Source: Gammaproteobacteria bacterium (ex Lamellibrachia satsuma) (GTDB lineage Bacteria; Pseudomonadota; Gammaproteobacteria; Chromatiales; Chromatiaceae). From it: a stretch of DNA of 64,000 nucleotides. The stretch is from the NCBI GenBank assembly GCA_019623805.1, contig CP053680.1:1962001-2026000 (forward strand), in the 5' to 3' direction. Below the pieces are notes generated by a model. The model was not told the DNA's origin. It saw only the letters and a program-made list of their open reading frames with translations, and did no database searches. Numbering within the stretch: the first letter of the stretch is position 1; each line of letters begins with the position of its first letter. This document shows positions 9,991 through 19,742 of the stretch, piece by piece. Both the position numbers and the translations under genes were made by a program.

Positions 9991-10359
9991 ATGTCACACC
10001 CCAATCCCACCGAGATCCATCTGCACCGTCAATCCAAGGTACTCGAGATCACCTTCGACGACGGCAACAAATTTGCCTATCCGGCAGAGTACCTGCGGGT
10101 ATTCTCCCCTTCTGCCGAAGTACAGGGACACGGCCCGGGTCAGGAGGTATTGCAGACCGGCAAGGAAGAGGTGAACATTCTCCATATCGATCCTGTGGGA
10201 AATTACGCCGTCTGCCTCCATTTCGACGACGAACACAACACCGGCATCTACTCCTGGGAGACCCTCTACAAACTGGGGGCCAACCAAAATGCCAACTGGA
10301 AGAGTTATCTGGCACGGCTCGAAGCCGCCGGTTATCAACGTAAAGAGCTGGCAAACTAA
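9991..10359 (+). CDS. DUF971 family protein
   Basis: 122 residues of the DUF971 / GBBH-like N-terminal domain family, a small zinc-binding-like beta domain also found at the N-terminus of gamma-butyrobetaine hydroxylases and next to Fe-S assembly factors. Visible landmarks are LEITFDDGNKFAYPAEYLRV and HIDPVGNYAVCLHFDDEHNTGIYSWE. The ATG at 9991 is preferred to one at 9973. The role is unknown. Its stop codon lies inside the 4-bp target duplication of a MITE-like element that follows directly. Confidence 0.85.
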   Translation: MSHPNPTEIHLHRQSKVLEITFDDGNKFAYPAEYLRVFSPSAEVQGHGPGQEVLQTGKEEVNILHIDPVGNYAVCLHFDDEHNTGIYSWETLYKLGANQNANWKSYLARLEAAGYQRKELAN

Positions 10360-10489
10360 GGAAGCTCTGATTGATTGTCATTTCGAACACAGTGAGAAAT
10401 CTCATACCCCGAAACCTGGTTATACGCCTTGTAGTTTGAGATCTCTCCCTACGATCGAGATGACAGTGACCCAATTAATCAGAGCTTCC
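10360..10489. mobile_element. MITE-like element M1 (IS5-type ends)
   Basis: 130 bp with perfect 13-bp terminal inverted repeats GGAAGCTCTGATT / AATCAGAGCTTCC, flanked on both sides by CTAA (10356-10359 and 10490-10493), as expected for a 4-bp target duplication. The interior is itself palindromic (GTCATTTCGA...AGAAATCTCA against TGAGATCTCTCC...TCGAGATGAC). It has no coding capacity. GGAAG-type ends and a YTAR-like target match the IS5 group, so it is probably a non-autonomous derivative. Related copies are at 14757 and 38092. Confidence 0.85.
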
Positions 10490-10506
10490 CTAAGGTGAAC
10501 TACCAC

Positions 10507-10539
10507 GCAGGAAATGGTGAAGCACGAACCGCATCCTAC
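10507..10539. repeat. GTAGGA palindromic repeat copy
   Basis: 33 bp GCAGGAAATGGTGAAG then CACGAACCGCATCCTAC, ending 18 bp before the ubiE ATG. It belongs to the same family as 46666-46698, where the two ends read GTAGGA and TCCTAC. Confidence 0.65.
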
Positions 10540-10557
10540 GCAGCAGGCAAACGAAAC

Positions 10558-11307
10558 ATGAGTGACGACAAGACCACACATTTCGGCTATGAAGAGGTTA
10601 ACGTCGAGGAGAAGGCGGGGCGGGTGCGCGCCGTCTTCGATTCGGTTGCCAGCAAATATGACCTGATGAACGATCTGATGTCGTTCGGGGTTCACCGCCT
10701 GTGGAAGCGCCACACAATAGAGATCTCCGGTGTACGCCGCGGCCAGCGGGTGCTTGATCTCGCAGCCGGCACTGGCGACCTCTCCGCCCGCTTCAGCGGC
10801 CTGGTGGGACCCGATGGACAGGTGGTCTTTACCGACATCAATGCCGCCATGCTGGAACAGGGCCGTGAACGCATGCTGGACGAAGGGCGCGTCGGCAACC
10901 TGCAATACGCCCAGGTCGATGCCCAATATCTGCCATTTCCCGATAACACTTTCGACTGCGTTACCATCGCTTTCGGACTGCGCAACGTCACCGACAAACA
11001 GAAGGCGCTGGACGCCGTCTTCAGAGTTGTCCGCCCCGGCGGTCGCATGTTGGTGCTGGAGTTCTCCAAACCGACCATCAAGCCGCTGGAGAAACTCTAC
11101 GACCTCTACTCCTTCTCCCTACTGCCCAAGATAGGCAAGCTGGTAACCAACGACGAGGATAGCTACCGCTATCTGGCGGAGTCAATTCGCATGCACCCCG
11201 ACCAGGAGACCCTGAAAGGGATGATGGAACATGCCGGTTTCGAGCGTTGCGGCTACTTCAACGAAACCGGCGGCGTAGTAGCGATCCATCGGGGTTATAA
11301 GCTTTGA
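10558..11307 (+). CDS. ubiE: Ubiquinone/menaquinone C-methyltransferase UbiE
   Basis: 249 residues. A class I SAM-dependent methyltransferase that adds the C-methyl group to demethylmenaquinol and to the ubiquinone intermediate. The family N-terminus [20 protein letters not shown], the SAM site [11 protein letters not shown] and the late motif [12 protein letters not shown] are present. The ATG at 10558 is used; a GTG further upstream in frame would translate the repeat just before the gene. First gene of a ubiE-ubiJ-ubiB operon as in E. coli. Confidence 0.96.
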   Translation: MSDDKTTHFGYEEVNVEEKAGRVRAVFDSVASKYDLMNDLMSFGVHRLWKRHTIEISGVRRGQRVLDLAAGTGDLSARFSGLVGPDGQVVFTDINAAMLEQGRERMLDEGRVGNLQYAQVDAQYLPFPDNTFDCVTIAFGLRNVTDKQKALDAVFRVVRPGGRMLVLEFSKPTIKPLEKLYDLYSFSLLPKIGKLVTNDEDSYRYLAESIRMHPDQETLKGMMEHAGFERCGYFNETGGVVAIHRGYKL

Positions 11308-11313
11308 TCAAAC

Positions 11314-11928
11314 ATGACTGTTAGCGCCGCTGCCTTCGCCACCCTTGAACAGCTGATTAACCAGGCTATCCGGCTCGACCCTGAGGCACCTGCGCGCCTG
11401 GAGCCCATGTTTGGGCGGGTCATCCGGCTCGATCTGCTGGGATTTGGCCTGTCGCTCTACCTGATCCCGGAACCCGGAGGCATACAGCTGCTGAGTGACT
11501 TCGAGGGAGAACCGGACTGCGCCCTGCGCGGCACCCCCCTCGATCTGGCCGCCATGCGCGGTAACCGCAAAAGCGCCGACCAGCTTTTCAGCGGCGCAGT
11601 GGAGATCGAAGGTGATTCCGCCCTGGCCCACCGTTTCGGCGACTTCCTCTCCGCACTCGATATCGACTGGGAGGAGCAGTTCTCCCACCTCACCGGTGAT
11701 CTCATCGCCCATGAAGTCGGCAATGCCGCCCGCAGCCTGTTTGGCTGGGGGAAGAAGCTGCGCCGAACCTCCGGACAGAACCTGCAGGAGTATCTGCAAG
11801 AGGAGCTGCGTCTGCTGCCCAGCCGCTACGAGATCGAGCCGTTCCTGGCAGGCGTCGACACCCTGCGAGATGATGTGGAACGTCTGGCAGCCAGACTGCA
11901 ACGCCTGCGCGCCAAGGCAGTTTCATGA
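11314..11928 (+). CDS. ubiJ: Ubiquinone biosynthesis accessory factor UbiJ (SCP2 domain)
   Basis: 204 residues. The N-terminal half is an SCP2 lipid-binding fold (about 20-115; [20 protein letters not shown]), and the C-terminal part is helical with a coiled-coil-like end ([14 protein letters not shown]). UbiJ with UbiK scaffolds the soluble Ubi complex and binds the hydrophobic intermediates. It lies 6 bp after ubiE, and its stop overlaps the ubiB start by four bases. Confidence 0.92.
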   Translation: MTVSAAAFATLEQLINQAIRLDPEAPARLEPMFGRVIRLDLLGFGLSLYLIPEPGGIQLLSDFEGEPDCALRGTPLDLAAMRGNRKSADQLFSGAVEIEGDSALAHRFGDFLSALDIDWEEQFSHLTGDLIAHEVGNAARSLFGWGKKLRRTSGQNLQEYLQEELRLLPSRYEIEPFLAGVDTLRDDVERLAARLQRLRAKAVS

Positions 11929-13583
11929 TCCGCCCCTCTCAGGCACTCCGGCTCGCACATATCAATCTGGTGCTGTTGCGTCACGGTCTCGACGAGGTGG
12001 TGCTGGCCACCCACCTTTTTCGCCCGCTCCGTTTCCTCATCTATCTATCACCCTGGTACTGGCTTCGCCGCGACCGTGGCACCTATCCGGAGCGCATCAG
12101 ACGCACACTGGAGGACCTCGGCCCCATCTTCATCAAGTTCGGGCAGATACTCTCCACCCGGCGTGACCTGCTGCCGGACGATCTGGCCAATGAGCTGGCA
12201 AAATTGCAGGACCGTGTGCCGCCGTTTCCCGGAGACCAGGCCCGGGCCATTATCGAGAAAGCCTACGGCCAGCCCGTTGACGAACTGCTCGACGCCTTCG
12301 ATGAACAACCACTCGCCTCCGCCTCCGTCGCCCAGGTCCATACCGCACAGCTGAAAAACGGCACACCAGTGGTGGTAAAGGTGTTGCGCCCCGGGATCGA
12401 GAAGATCATCCGCCGCGACGTGGATCTGCTCTTCACCATCGCCCGGCTGGCGGAGAAATACTGGAAAGAGGGGCATCGCCTGCGGCCGGTGGAGGTGATC
12501 GAGGAGTATGAGAAGACCATCTTCGATGAACTCGACCTGATGCGTGAGGCCGGCAACGCCTCCCAGCTCAGACGCAATTTTCTCGACAGCAAGGCGCTCT
12601 ATGTGCCCGAGATCTACTGGGATCTTGCGCGCCAGAATGTACTGGTCATGGAACGCATCAGCGGCACACCAGTGGGTAACGTGGAGGAACTTCGACGTCA
12701 GGGCATCAGCATGAAACTGCTGGGGGAACGCGGAGTTGAGATCTTCTTCACCCAGGTTTTCCAGTACAACTTTTTCCATGCCGACATGCATCCCGGCAAC
12801 ATCTTCGTGGAGCCCAGCGGCCGCTATATCGCTGTCGATTTCGGCATCATGGGCACCCTCACCGAGGCCGACAAACGCTACCTTGCAGAGAATCTGCTGG
12901 CCTTCTTCAACCGTGACTACAAGCGTGTTGCCGAACTACACGTTCAGTCCGGCTGGGTGCCGAAGAGCACCCGGGTCGAAGAGTTCGAGGCGGCAATCCG
13001 CACCGTCTGCGAACCGATCTTCGAGAGACCCCTGAGCGAGATCTCTTTTGGCCACTTCCTGCTGCGCCTGTTTCAGACCGCGCGCCGCTTCGACATGGAG
13101 GTGCAACCCCAGCTCGTGCTGCTGCAGAAAACCCTGCTCAATATCGAAGGTCTTGGGCGCATGCTCTACCCGCAGCTCGACCTGTGGACCACCGCCAAGC
13201 CCTTTCTCGAACGCTGGATGAGCGAGCAGATCGGCCACCGTGCGCTGCTGCGCAAGATGAAGGAAAACCTGCCGCTCATCGTCGAGCATCTGCCAGACCT
13301 ACCGGTACAGATCAACAAGATCGTGGAAGACGCCGCCGCCGGCCGCCTGGAAATCAAATGGAAATCGGATGAACTGGTGCAGATGCAGCAGGTGCTGAGA
13401 CACAACCATCGCAGTACTCTCTCCGTGATCTCAGGCAGCGCCATGCTGCTCAGCGGCTCACTGCTGCTGGTGTTCGGCAGCGGCGCACTCATTCCCGCCA
13501 CGGCAACCCTGCTTATTGGCAGCGGCCTGGGTATAGGCGGCGGCCTGGTCATCCTGCGCAGCTGGTTGAAATCCATCGACTGA
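11925..13583 (+). CDS. ubiB: Atypical kinase/ATPase UbiB (ubiquinone biosynthesis)
   Basis: 552 residues, normal UbiB length. The KxGQ signature of the UbiB/ADCK/COQ8 family appears in [16 protein letters not shown] at about 65-80, the ATP-binding region in APVAQVHTA-type sequence ([14 protein letters not shown]) and the catalytic segment in [13 protein letters not shown]. Two C-terminal transmembrane helices occupy about 500-550, placing it at the inner membrane. Its ATPase activity supports ubiquinone hydroxylation steps. It is the end of the ubiEJB operon. Confidence 0.96.
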   Translation: MIRPSQALRLAHINLVLLRHGLDEVVLATHLFRPLRFLIYLSPWYWLRRDRGTYPERIRRTLEDLGPIFIKFGQILSTRRDLLPDDLANELAKLQDRVPPFPGDQARAIIEKAYGQPVDELLDAFDEQPLASASVAQVHTAQLKNGTPVVVKVLRPGIEKIIRRDVDLLFTIARLAEKYWKEGHRLRPVEVIEEYEKTIFDELDLMREAGNASQLRRNFLDSKALYVPEIYWDLARQNVLVMERISGTPVGNVEELRRQGISMKLLGERGVEIFFTQVFQYNFFHADMHPGNIFVEPSGRYIAVDFGIMGTLTEADKRYLAENLLAFFNRDYKRVAELHVQSGWVPKSTRVEEFEAAIRTVCEPIFERPLSEISFGHFLLRLFQTARRFDMEVQPQLVLLQKTLLNIEGLGRMLYPQLDLWTTAKPFLERWMSEQIGHRALLRKMKENLPLIVEHLPDLPVQINKIVEDAAAGRLEIKWKSDELVQMQQVLRHNHRSTLSVISGSAMLLSGSLLLVFGSGALIPATATLLIGSGLGIGGGLVILRSWLKSID

Positions 13584-13607
13584 ACTCCTAATTAACAAGG
13601 CACACCA

Positions 13608-14714
13608 ATGCAATTTATTGATCTCAAAGCCCAGTACCGATTTATCCAAGAGGATGTGAACCGGCGTATCCAGAAGGTGCTCGAGCATGGCCGTTACATT
13701 ATGGGGCCCGAGGTGACGGAACTCGAGGAGGCACTTGCCGCCTACGTCGGCGTCAATCACTGTATCGGCGTCTCCAGCGGCACCGACGCCCTGCTGATGG
13801 CAATGATGGCACTCAATATCCTGCCTGGCGACGAGGTCATCACCACACCTTTCACCTTTATCGCAACCGGAGAGACCATTGCCCTGCTTGGCGCCACCCC
13901 GGTCTTTGTTGATATCGATCCAGCCACCTACAACATCGATCCGGATCTTATCGAGGAGGCGATCACACCTAAAACCCGGGCCATCATGCCTGTCAGCCTT
14001 TATGGGCAATGCGCCAACATGGACGCGATCAACGACATTGCCCACCGCCACGGACTACCGGTAATCGAAGACGGCGCACAGAGCTTTGGCGCCACCTATA
14101 AAGGCAAACGCTCATGCGGCCTGTCCACCATTGGCTGCACCAGCTTCTTCCCCTCCAAACCCCTGGGGGGCTACGGGGATGGCGGCGCACTCTTCACCAA
14201 CGATGAAGCATTGGCCAAGACCCTCAGGGAGATCCGCGATCACGGCCAAGACCGTCGCTATCATCACCCACGACTGGGCATCAACGGGCGATTGGACAGC
14301 CTTCAGGCGGCAGTATTGCTGGCAAAACTGGAACAATTCTATAAAGAGGTTGAACTTAGACAGACCATCGGGGACAGATATACAACGCTCATCAACGAGC
14401 ACTGCAGCAACATCATCACCCCGACAATCTCGAAGGGGAATAGCAGTGTCTATGCACAGTACACGATTCAGGTGAAAAACCGGGAAAAGGTCCAGTCGAT
14501 GCTGTCTAATTCAGAAATACCAACGGCAATTCACTATCCCGTACCGCTCAATGCACAACCGATATTCTCCACGCACTGCAATCCAGCAGACACGCCTGTC
14601 AGCCAGGCAGTCGCTGCACGCGTGATCAGCCTGCCAATGCATCCTTACCTTGAGACAGACGACCAGAAAAAAATCGCTCTGGCGCTAAAAGAGATAGAGG
14701 GCCAATTGGAATAA
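13608..14714 (+). CDS. wbpE: WbpE-like sugar aminotransferase (DegT/DnrJ/EryC1/StrS)
   Basis: 368 residues. A PLP-dependent aminotransferase that closely matches, from memory, Pseudomonas WbpE, which aminates C3 of UDP-3-keto-D-GlcNAcA on the way to 2,3-diacetamido-uronic acids. Landmarks are EFIDLK-like MQFIDLKAQYRF, VSSGTDALLMAMMAL, EDGAQSFGATYKGKR, and the PLP lysine in SFFPSKPLGGYGDGGAL. It is the first gene of the polysaccharide locus, 24 bp after ubiB. No WbpB/WbpA/WbpD partners are visible in this window, so the exact substrate is inferred. Confidence 0.85.
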   Translation: MQFIDLKAQYRFIQEDVNRRIQKVLEHGRYIMGPEVTELEEALAAYVGVNHCIGVSSGTDALLMAMMALNILPGDEVITTPFTFIATGETIALLGATPVFVDIDPATYNIDPDLIEEAITPKTRAIMPVSLYGQCANMDAINDIAHRHGLPVIEDGAQSFGATYKGKRSCGLSTIGCTSFFPSKPLGGYGDGGALFTNDEALAKTLREIRDHGQDRRYHHPRLGINGRLDSLQAAVLLAKLEQFYKEVELRQTIGDRYTTLINEHCSNIITPTISKGNSSVYAQYTIQVKNREKVQSMLSNSEIPTAIHYPVPLNAQPIFSTHCNPADTPVSQAVAARVISLPMHPYLETDDQKKIALALKEIEGQLE

Positions 14715-14756
14715 ACTATACAAATGAACCCCTGACATCTGAATGCTATCTTTTAA

Positions 14757-14886
14757 GGAAACTCTGAATAAACCTCGTCATCTCGAGCGCAGGGAGGATC
14801 TCAAGCAACGGAGCACTGACTCACTATCGAGGAATGAGATTTCTCCCTGCGGTCGAAATGACAATATCCGATTCATTCAGAGTCTC
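14757..14886. mobile_element. MITE-like element M2
   Basis: 130 bp with imperfect inverted ends GGAAACTCTGAAT and ATTCAGAGTCTC, flanked by TTAA on both sides (14753-14756 and 14887-14890). The interior has the same CGTCATCTCGA...GAGATTTCTCC...TCGAAATGAC palindrome as M1. It lies in the gap between the aminotransferase and the flippase gene, and the length equals that of M1. Confidence 0.82.
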
Positions 14887-14985
14887 TTAAATGATCCATC
14901 GGATTTTTCTATTCGTTTTTCTCGCTTCTTCTTTGATTGTTAGACCAAGCAGGGCGGCAACAGGCACTTTTTACTGAAACCTATA

Positions 14986-16524
14986 ATGCCAGGCTTAAAA
15001 AAAGCATCCATAGTGCTGGTTGTACTCAGCATCTTGAACTCGATTGCAGGCTATCTGCGCGAAATAGTTGTCGCTGCATCGTTTGGCGCGGGATCTGTTA
15101 CTGACGCTTTTTTCAGCAGCTACGCATTTGTCATGACTGTCAATGATCTCCTGATCACCGCCGCCCTGACAGCTGCCATCATCCCGTCACTTGGACACTT
15201 TGGCGAACAACTCAAAAAACAGGGTCAACTCCTCTCCACAGCATTGACTGTCGTAATCTCTACATCCGCCCTTCTTGCACTGCTGCTAAGCACACTCTTC
15301 CCTCTGATCATTGCAAAACTCGCCCCTGGACTGGGGGAAGCAGAACTTACCAGTGCAACATTTCATGGCCGCTGGCTAGTCTGGCTACTGCCTGCTTACA
15401 GCTTGTATTTTCTTTTCAGTCTCACGCTCAATGCCGAACATCGCTTTATCGCACCTGGACTTGCGTGGCTGGGCATTAATGTAATATTCACCATTATTGT
15501 CGTTTCAACCGCCGATCAACTGGGAGACAAGTCTTTGCTGGTTGGCGTGATGACCGGGCCCATGCTTATGGCAGCACTGTTGGGCATAACCGTTATGCGA
15601 CGGGTTCCTATAAAACCTTCCCTGGTAAGTCTTTCTGCAGCGCCCGTTCAGCATGCCTGGAAACTTGCGCGGCCTGTCATTATGTCTTTGGGGGTTGGCA
15701 GCAGCCTTGGTCTTCTGATGATCTCCCACTTGGCCGTACGGGGATATGGCTCTTTCAACGGGACAGGCTCCGTCTCGGCCCTGACCTATGCTTTCCGCAT
15801 CTACGAAGTCCCTTTGACATTGGCAGCCCATGTGGCCGGTACGCTGATATTGCCCATTATGGTCAAATACTACGCTGATAAAGATTGGGACAAGATCGCC
15901 CTGCTATCCCGCCAACTCGTTTTCTGGGGCGCCATGCTTTTGATCCCCGCTAGCATGCTGATCTTTTTTGAAGCCGAGATTCTTGTGCGCCTGCTTCTTG
16001 AGAGAAAAAACTTTACCCCGGATGATTCAGCGTTGACTGCCAGCGCCCTGCGCGGTTTTGCCCCCGCGATTGTTTTTGAAGCCGTCTTTGTCGTCTATTA
16101 CAGAATATTCTATGCCCTTCACAGACCCCAAATACCCATCATCATCAGCCTGATCTCATTGACCATTCTATTTGCTGCCTTGCAGATCCAAGGCACCAAT
16201 AGCACAGTGGAAAGCACCTCTCTCACTCTGTCCATCAGTTTTTTTGCCGCCAGTCTCGCGGTCTTTTTCTTTATCCATCGTATTGCTGAAGCGGATGTCC
16301 TGCCTGACTTCCGTGAGGCCATTTGGCTTTTTCTCACAGGTGCGGGAATTGCGTATGTCTGGCATTATCTCTCCACGACCGGCAGCACGGACCTCCTGTT
16401 GGCAATGGTTCGCGGCATTACGCTGCCCTTTCTCTTTTGGGGCATACTGCTCTGGATATTTCCTGAACAGCGGCATCGATTAATGCGTTTTTTTCATTTA
16501 AAAAAATCAACGGGGATCGCCTGA
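14986..16524 (+). CDS. MurJ/MviN-like flippase of the MOP superfamily
   Basis: 512 residues with about 13-14 hydrophobic segments. The N-terminus resembles MurJ: LNSIAGYLREIVVAASFGAGSVTDAFF, with the conserved Arg and GA.TDAF motif. MurJ flips lipid II; homologues in polysaccharide loci flip undecaprenyl-linked glycans. Given the location between a sugar aminotransferase and glycosyltransferases, a dedicated glycan flippase is more likely than the housekeeping MurJ, but this is inference. The stop is immediately followed by the next start. Confidence 0.82.
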   Translation: MPGLKKASIVLVVLSILNSIAGYLREIVVAASFGAGSVTDAFFSSYAFVMTVNDLLITAALTAAIIPSLGHFGEQLKKQGQLLSTALTVVISTSALLALLLSTLFPLIIAKLAPGLGEAELTSATFHGRWLVWLLPAYSLYFLFSLTLNAEHRFIAPGLAWLGINVIFTIIVVSTADQLGDKSLLVGVMTGPMLMAALLGITVMRRVPIKPSLVSLSAAPVQHAWKLARPVIMSLGVGSSLGLLMISHLAVRGYGSFNGTGSVSALTYAFRIYEVPLTLAAHVAGTLILPIMVKYYADKDWDKIALLSRQLVFWGAMLLIPASMLIFFEAEILVRLLLERKNFTPDDSALTASALRGFAPAIVFEAVFVVYYRIFYALHRPQIPIIISLISLTILFAALQIQGTNSTVESTSLTLSISFFAASLAVFFFIHRIAEADVLPDFREAIWLFLTGAGIAYVWHYLSTTGSTDLLLAMVRGITLPFLFWGILLWIFPEQRHRLMRFFHLKKSTGIA

Positions 16525-17235
16525 GTGTCAGATATGGAAAGCAACAGGAAAGAGACCCAGCGCATCCTCGATACTTACCAAAAGCGAATCGATAACAAGC
16601 TGTTCGACAAGTACAGTCTCTTCTATCCCGGCGAACTCTACATGCTGCAACACAGGGAAGAGGATATTCTGTCGATGTTGCAATCTGCCGGCTGTACCGA
16701 TTTAGGTGAAAGCCGGATTCTCGAGGTCGGCTGCGGGCGGGGCATACGTCTTGCCGACTGGCTGCGCTGGGGCGCACAACAGGTTAACCTCACAGGTCTG
16801 GATCTAATGCCCGCTTTCATAGATTCAGCCAAAGCCTACCTGCCTGCTGCAGAACTGATTGTCGGTGGCGGTGACGCTATCCCTTATCCTGACAACAGCT
16901 TCGATATTGTCGTGCAACAAACGGTTTTCACCTCAATCAACGATAGCGGCCTGCGACAGGCCATTGCCAATGAAATGATGAGAACCTTAAAACCCGGCGG
17001 CCTTATTCTCTGGTACGACTTTCGCTATCCCAACCCGAAAAACAAGGATGTCTGGCCTGTGGGAAAAAAGGAGATCAAGCAACTCTTTGACGGCGGTGAC
17101 TGCAGAGTAAAATCAGTCACGCTCGCGCCTCCTCTGACAAGACGCGTAGCAAAACTCTCGTTTACACTCTGTCGCCTGCTCGAACGTGTCCCTCTTCTTC
17201 GAACCCACTATCTGGCGCTGATTCGGAAACCCTGA
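16525..17235 (+). CDS. Class I SAM-dependent methyltransferase
   Basis: 236 residues. SAM-binding motif I is ILEVGCGRGIRLADWLRWG (about 70-88), followed by LTGLDLMPAFIDSAK and the motif AIPYPDNSFDIVVQQTVFTS. Probable Methyltransf_11-type fold. It starts with GTG immediately after the flippase stop; an ATG three codons on is an alternative. Context suggests methylation of a sugar or a glycan end, but the substrate is unknown. Confidence 0.82.
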   Translation: MSDMESNRKETQRILDTYQKRIDNKLFDKYSLFYPGELYMLQHREEDILSMLQSAGCTDLGESRILEVGCGRGIRLADWLRWGAQQVNLTGLDLMPAFIDSAKAYLPAAELIVGGGDAIPYPDNSFDIVVQQTVFTSINDSGLRQAIANEMMRTLKPGGLILWYDFRYPNPKNKDVWPVGKKEIKQLFDGGDCRVKSVTLAPPLTRRVAKLSFTLCRLLERVPLLRTHYLALIRKP

Positions 17236-17237
17236 AG

Positions 17238-18428
17238 ATGTCTCCGCTCGATACGATTGCTGCAATTTTTTTCTGGCTGTTTCTGTTTCTGTTGGTATAT
17301 GTCTATGCGGGTTACGGCTGGCTACTTGGCGCACTTGTGGCAATTCTGCCTGAAAAGAAACGTATGATGTCTCCTGATGATGAGGTCACTCTACCTTTCA
17401 TTACCTTGCTGCTGACTGTCTACAATGAAGAGGGCAAGATCGCTGCCAGGCTTGATAATCTGCTGGCACAGGATTATCCATCTGACCGCCTTCAAATCCT
17501 AATCGCTTCCGATGGATCAGATGACGGGACTGAACCAATTGTTCAGGCATACGCAGAGAAACACACCTGCATACGACTCTTTCAGTCTGGTGGCCGTCTT
17601 GGAAAATCCGGCACTCAGAATCTGGCTATTGGCACGATAGCACATGGAATTGTTGCCCTTACCGACGCCGATACACGCTTCGAAGTGGATTATTTACGCC
17701 ATATTGGAGAGGCTTTTCTGATACCCGAAGTCGGCTGTGTTACGGCCAATCTGCAGTTCAAGGATGTAGGCGGCGGCGTCTCTCAAAGTCAGGGATACTA
17801 CTGGTCCTATGAACTCAAACTCCGCAGGCTGGAAAGCAGAGTGGGTCTACTCGCCGTTTGCAGCGGACAGGCCATGGCCTTCCGAAAAGATTACTTTGTT
17901 GATCTGCCTCTCAATGTGGGTGACGACTGCATCATTCCACTCGACGCAGTACTGCAGAATGCAAAGATAAAGCATGCCGACAAAGCTATTGCCTATGACA
18001 TTATGGAGCATGAAAGCCGTCGCGAGTTCCACACTCGGGTACGCATGACGCTGAGAAACTGGGTTGGCACCTGGTTGCGCCCAAACCTTCTCAACCCCTT
18101 TCGTCATCCAGGATACGCATTCACCCTCTGGTCTCATAAACTGCTTCGGTGGCTTGGTGGTCCAATCCTGTTTGCGCTGCTGATATTAAGCCTCTGGCTG
18201 GGTTTGAGAATCGATGCCTATCTCCCTGCCGCTGTCGTTGCACTGCTTTTCTGCCTTGCAGGCATGATCGGCTGGCGCCTGGAAGGCAGAGAACACAACA
18301 TCCCTATTGTTGGCGCTGTATTCAGTTTTTTTCTGGCAAACACCGGTTTTTCCATCGGCCTTTGGAAAGCATTCCGTGGCCAGCAGATTGTCGTCTATCA
18401 ATCCGGCATCTCATCGCAGCAGAAATAG
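17238..18428 (+). CDS. Processive-type family 2 glycosyltransferase, membrane bound
   Basis: 396 residues. There is one N-terminal transmembrane helix (about 8-35), a GT2 domain (about 50-290) with IASDGSDDGTE, the DxD-like TDADTRFE and the acceptor motif GDDCIIPLD, and two or three C-terminal transmembrane helices (about 300-370). The layout resembles cellulose/hyaluronan-synthase-type enzymes and other inner-membrane GT2 proteins that add sugars from the cytoplasmic side. A QxxRW is not clear; RMTLRNW stands in that place. It starts two bases after the methyltransferase stop. Confidence 0.85.
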   Translation: MSPLDTIAAIFFWLFLFLLVYVYAGYGWLLGALVAILPEKKRMMSPDDEVTLPFITLLLTVYNEEGKIAARLDNLLAQDYPSDRLQILIASDGSDDGTEPIVQAYAEKHTCIRLFQSGGRLGKSGTQNLAIGTIAHGIVALTDADTRFEVDYLRHIGEAFLIPEVGCVTANLQFKDVGGGVSQSQGYYWSYELKLRRLESRVGLLAVCSGQAMAFRKDYFVDLPLNVGDDCIIPLDAVLQNAKIKHADKAIAYDIMEHESRREFHTRVRMTLRNWVGTWLRPNLLNPFRHPGYAFTLWSHKLLRWLGGPILFALLILSLWLGLRIDAYLPAAVVALLFCLAGMIGWRLEGREHNIPIVGAVFSFFLANTGFSIGLWKAFRGQQIVVYQSGISSQQK

Positions 18429-18557
18429 CCCTGGGGCAACTACACAATAAACGGCCAACTACTGTACAATTTACCTCATTATCGTTTTTTTCAAGCGGCC
18501 GACAAATAGCTGCCGATCCGCACAAATTATCGGATTTTCAGGAAGATAGCGCACATC

Positions 18558-19724
18558 ATGAAGACAATGATTCTCGGTGGTGACGGTTTTTGCGGCTGGC
18601 CTACCTCTCTCCACCTGTCTCAGCAGGGACATGATGTCCTGATTGTAGATAACCTCTCCCGACGGAAGATCGACGTCGAACTCGAGGTGGACTCCCTGAC
18701 ACCCATTGCCCCCATATCGACCCGACTTGCGGCCTGGAATGAGATCGGCGGCAAGACCATTGAGTTCATCGATCTGGATGTTGCCGTAGAATACGACCGG
18801 CTGGAACGACTGATCGAAGAGTACAAACCAGACTGCATTGTACATTTTGCCGAACAGCGCGCCGCGCCTTATTCGATGAAATCCCCCAAGCACAAACGCT
18901 ATACGATGGATAACAATCTGGGTGCAACGCATAACCTGCTCTGTGCAATCGTCGAGTCTGGACTCGACATTCATGTCGTCCACCTCGGCACCATGGGCGT
19001 CTATGGCTACAAAAATCATGGCGCGATGATTCCGGAAGGTTATCTTGACGTAGAGATCCCGCTGCCCGACGGGAAGCGCCTCGAAACGACAATTCTGCAT
19101 CCGGCTGACCCCGGCAGTGTCTATCACACGACGAAGACGATGGATCAGCTGGTTTTCTATTTCTACAACAAGAATGACGCTGTCCGCATCACCGACCTGC
19201 ATCAGGGTGTCGTCTGGGGTACCAATACCGAAGAGACCCGTCTGGACGAACGACTGATCAACCGTTTTGACTATGACGGCGACTACGGCACCGTACTCAA
19301 TCGCTTTTTGATGCAGGCGACCATCAACTATCCATTGACCATTCACGGCACCGGCGGCCAGACGCGCGCCTTTATCCACATTCAGGATACCGTGAAATGC
19401 ATCGAACTTGCGGTCAACAACCCTCCGGAGAAGGGCCAGCCGGTACAGATTTTCAACCAGTTGACTGAGACCCACCGGGTCCGGGATCTGGCCAAACTGG
19501 TCGCTGACATGACCGGGGTGGAGATGCAGAATCTCGACAACCCACGCAACGAGGCGGCCGAGAATGAACTGGTGGTCGATAACAAGTGTCTGCTTGACCT
19601 TGGCCTCAAACCCACCAAGCTGGCCGAAGGACTGCTGGATGAGGTGATGGAGATCTCGAAAAAATACGCCCATCGTTGCGACAAGAGCAAGATACTCGCC
19701 CGTTCACAATGGATTAAAAAATAA
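18558..19724 (+). CDS. sqdB: UDP-sulfoquinovose synthase family (SqdB/SQD1)
   Basis: 388 residues of the extended short-chain dehydrogenase fold. It aligns well, from memory, with plant SQD1 and bacterial SqdB: the NAD motif GGDGFCGWPTSLHLS at 7-21, then VDNLSRRKID, ESLTPI-like VDSLTPIAPI, HFAEQRAAPYSM, LGTMGVYG, the catalytic YHTTK, LHQGVVWG and GGQTRAFIHIQDTV. The known enzyme makes UDP-sulfoquinovose from UDP-glucose and sulfite, for sulfolipid or, in some archaea, for N-glycans. No SqdX-type lipid transferase is adjacent; the neighbours are polysaccharide glycosyltransferases, so a sulfonated glycan is the likely product. There is a gap of about 130 bp before it. Confidence 0.88.
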   Translation: MKTMILGGDGFCGWPTSLHLSQQGHDVLIVDNLSRRKIDVELEVDSLTPIAPISTRLAAWNEIGGKTIEFIDLDVAVEYDRLERLIEEYKPDCIVHFAEQRAAPYSMKSPKHKRYTMDNNLGATHNLLCAIVESGLDIHVVHLGTMGVYGYKNHGAMIPEGYLDVEIPLPDGKRLETTILHPADPGSVYHTTKTMDQLVFYFYNKNDAVRITDLHQGVVWGTNTEETRLDERLINRFDYDGDYGTVLNRFLMQATINYPLTIHGTGGQTRAFIHIQDTVKCIELAVNNPPEKGQPVQIFNQLTETHRVRDLAKLVADMTGVEMQNLDNPRNEAAENELVVDNKCLLDLGLKPTKLAEGLLDEVMEISKKYAHRCDKSKILARSQWIKK

Positions 19725-19742
19725 CTCAACAGGACCGGGGAT

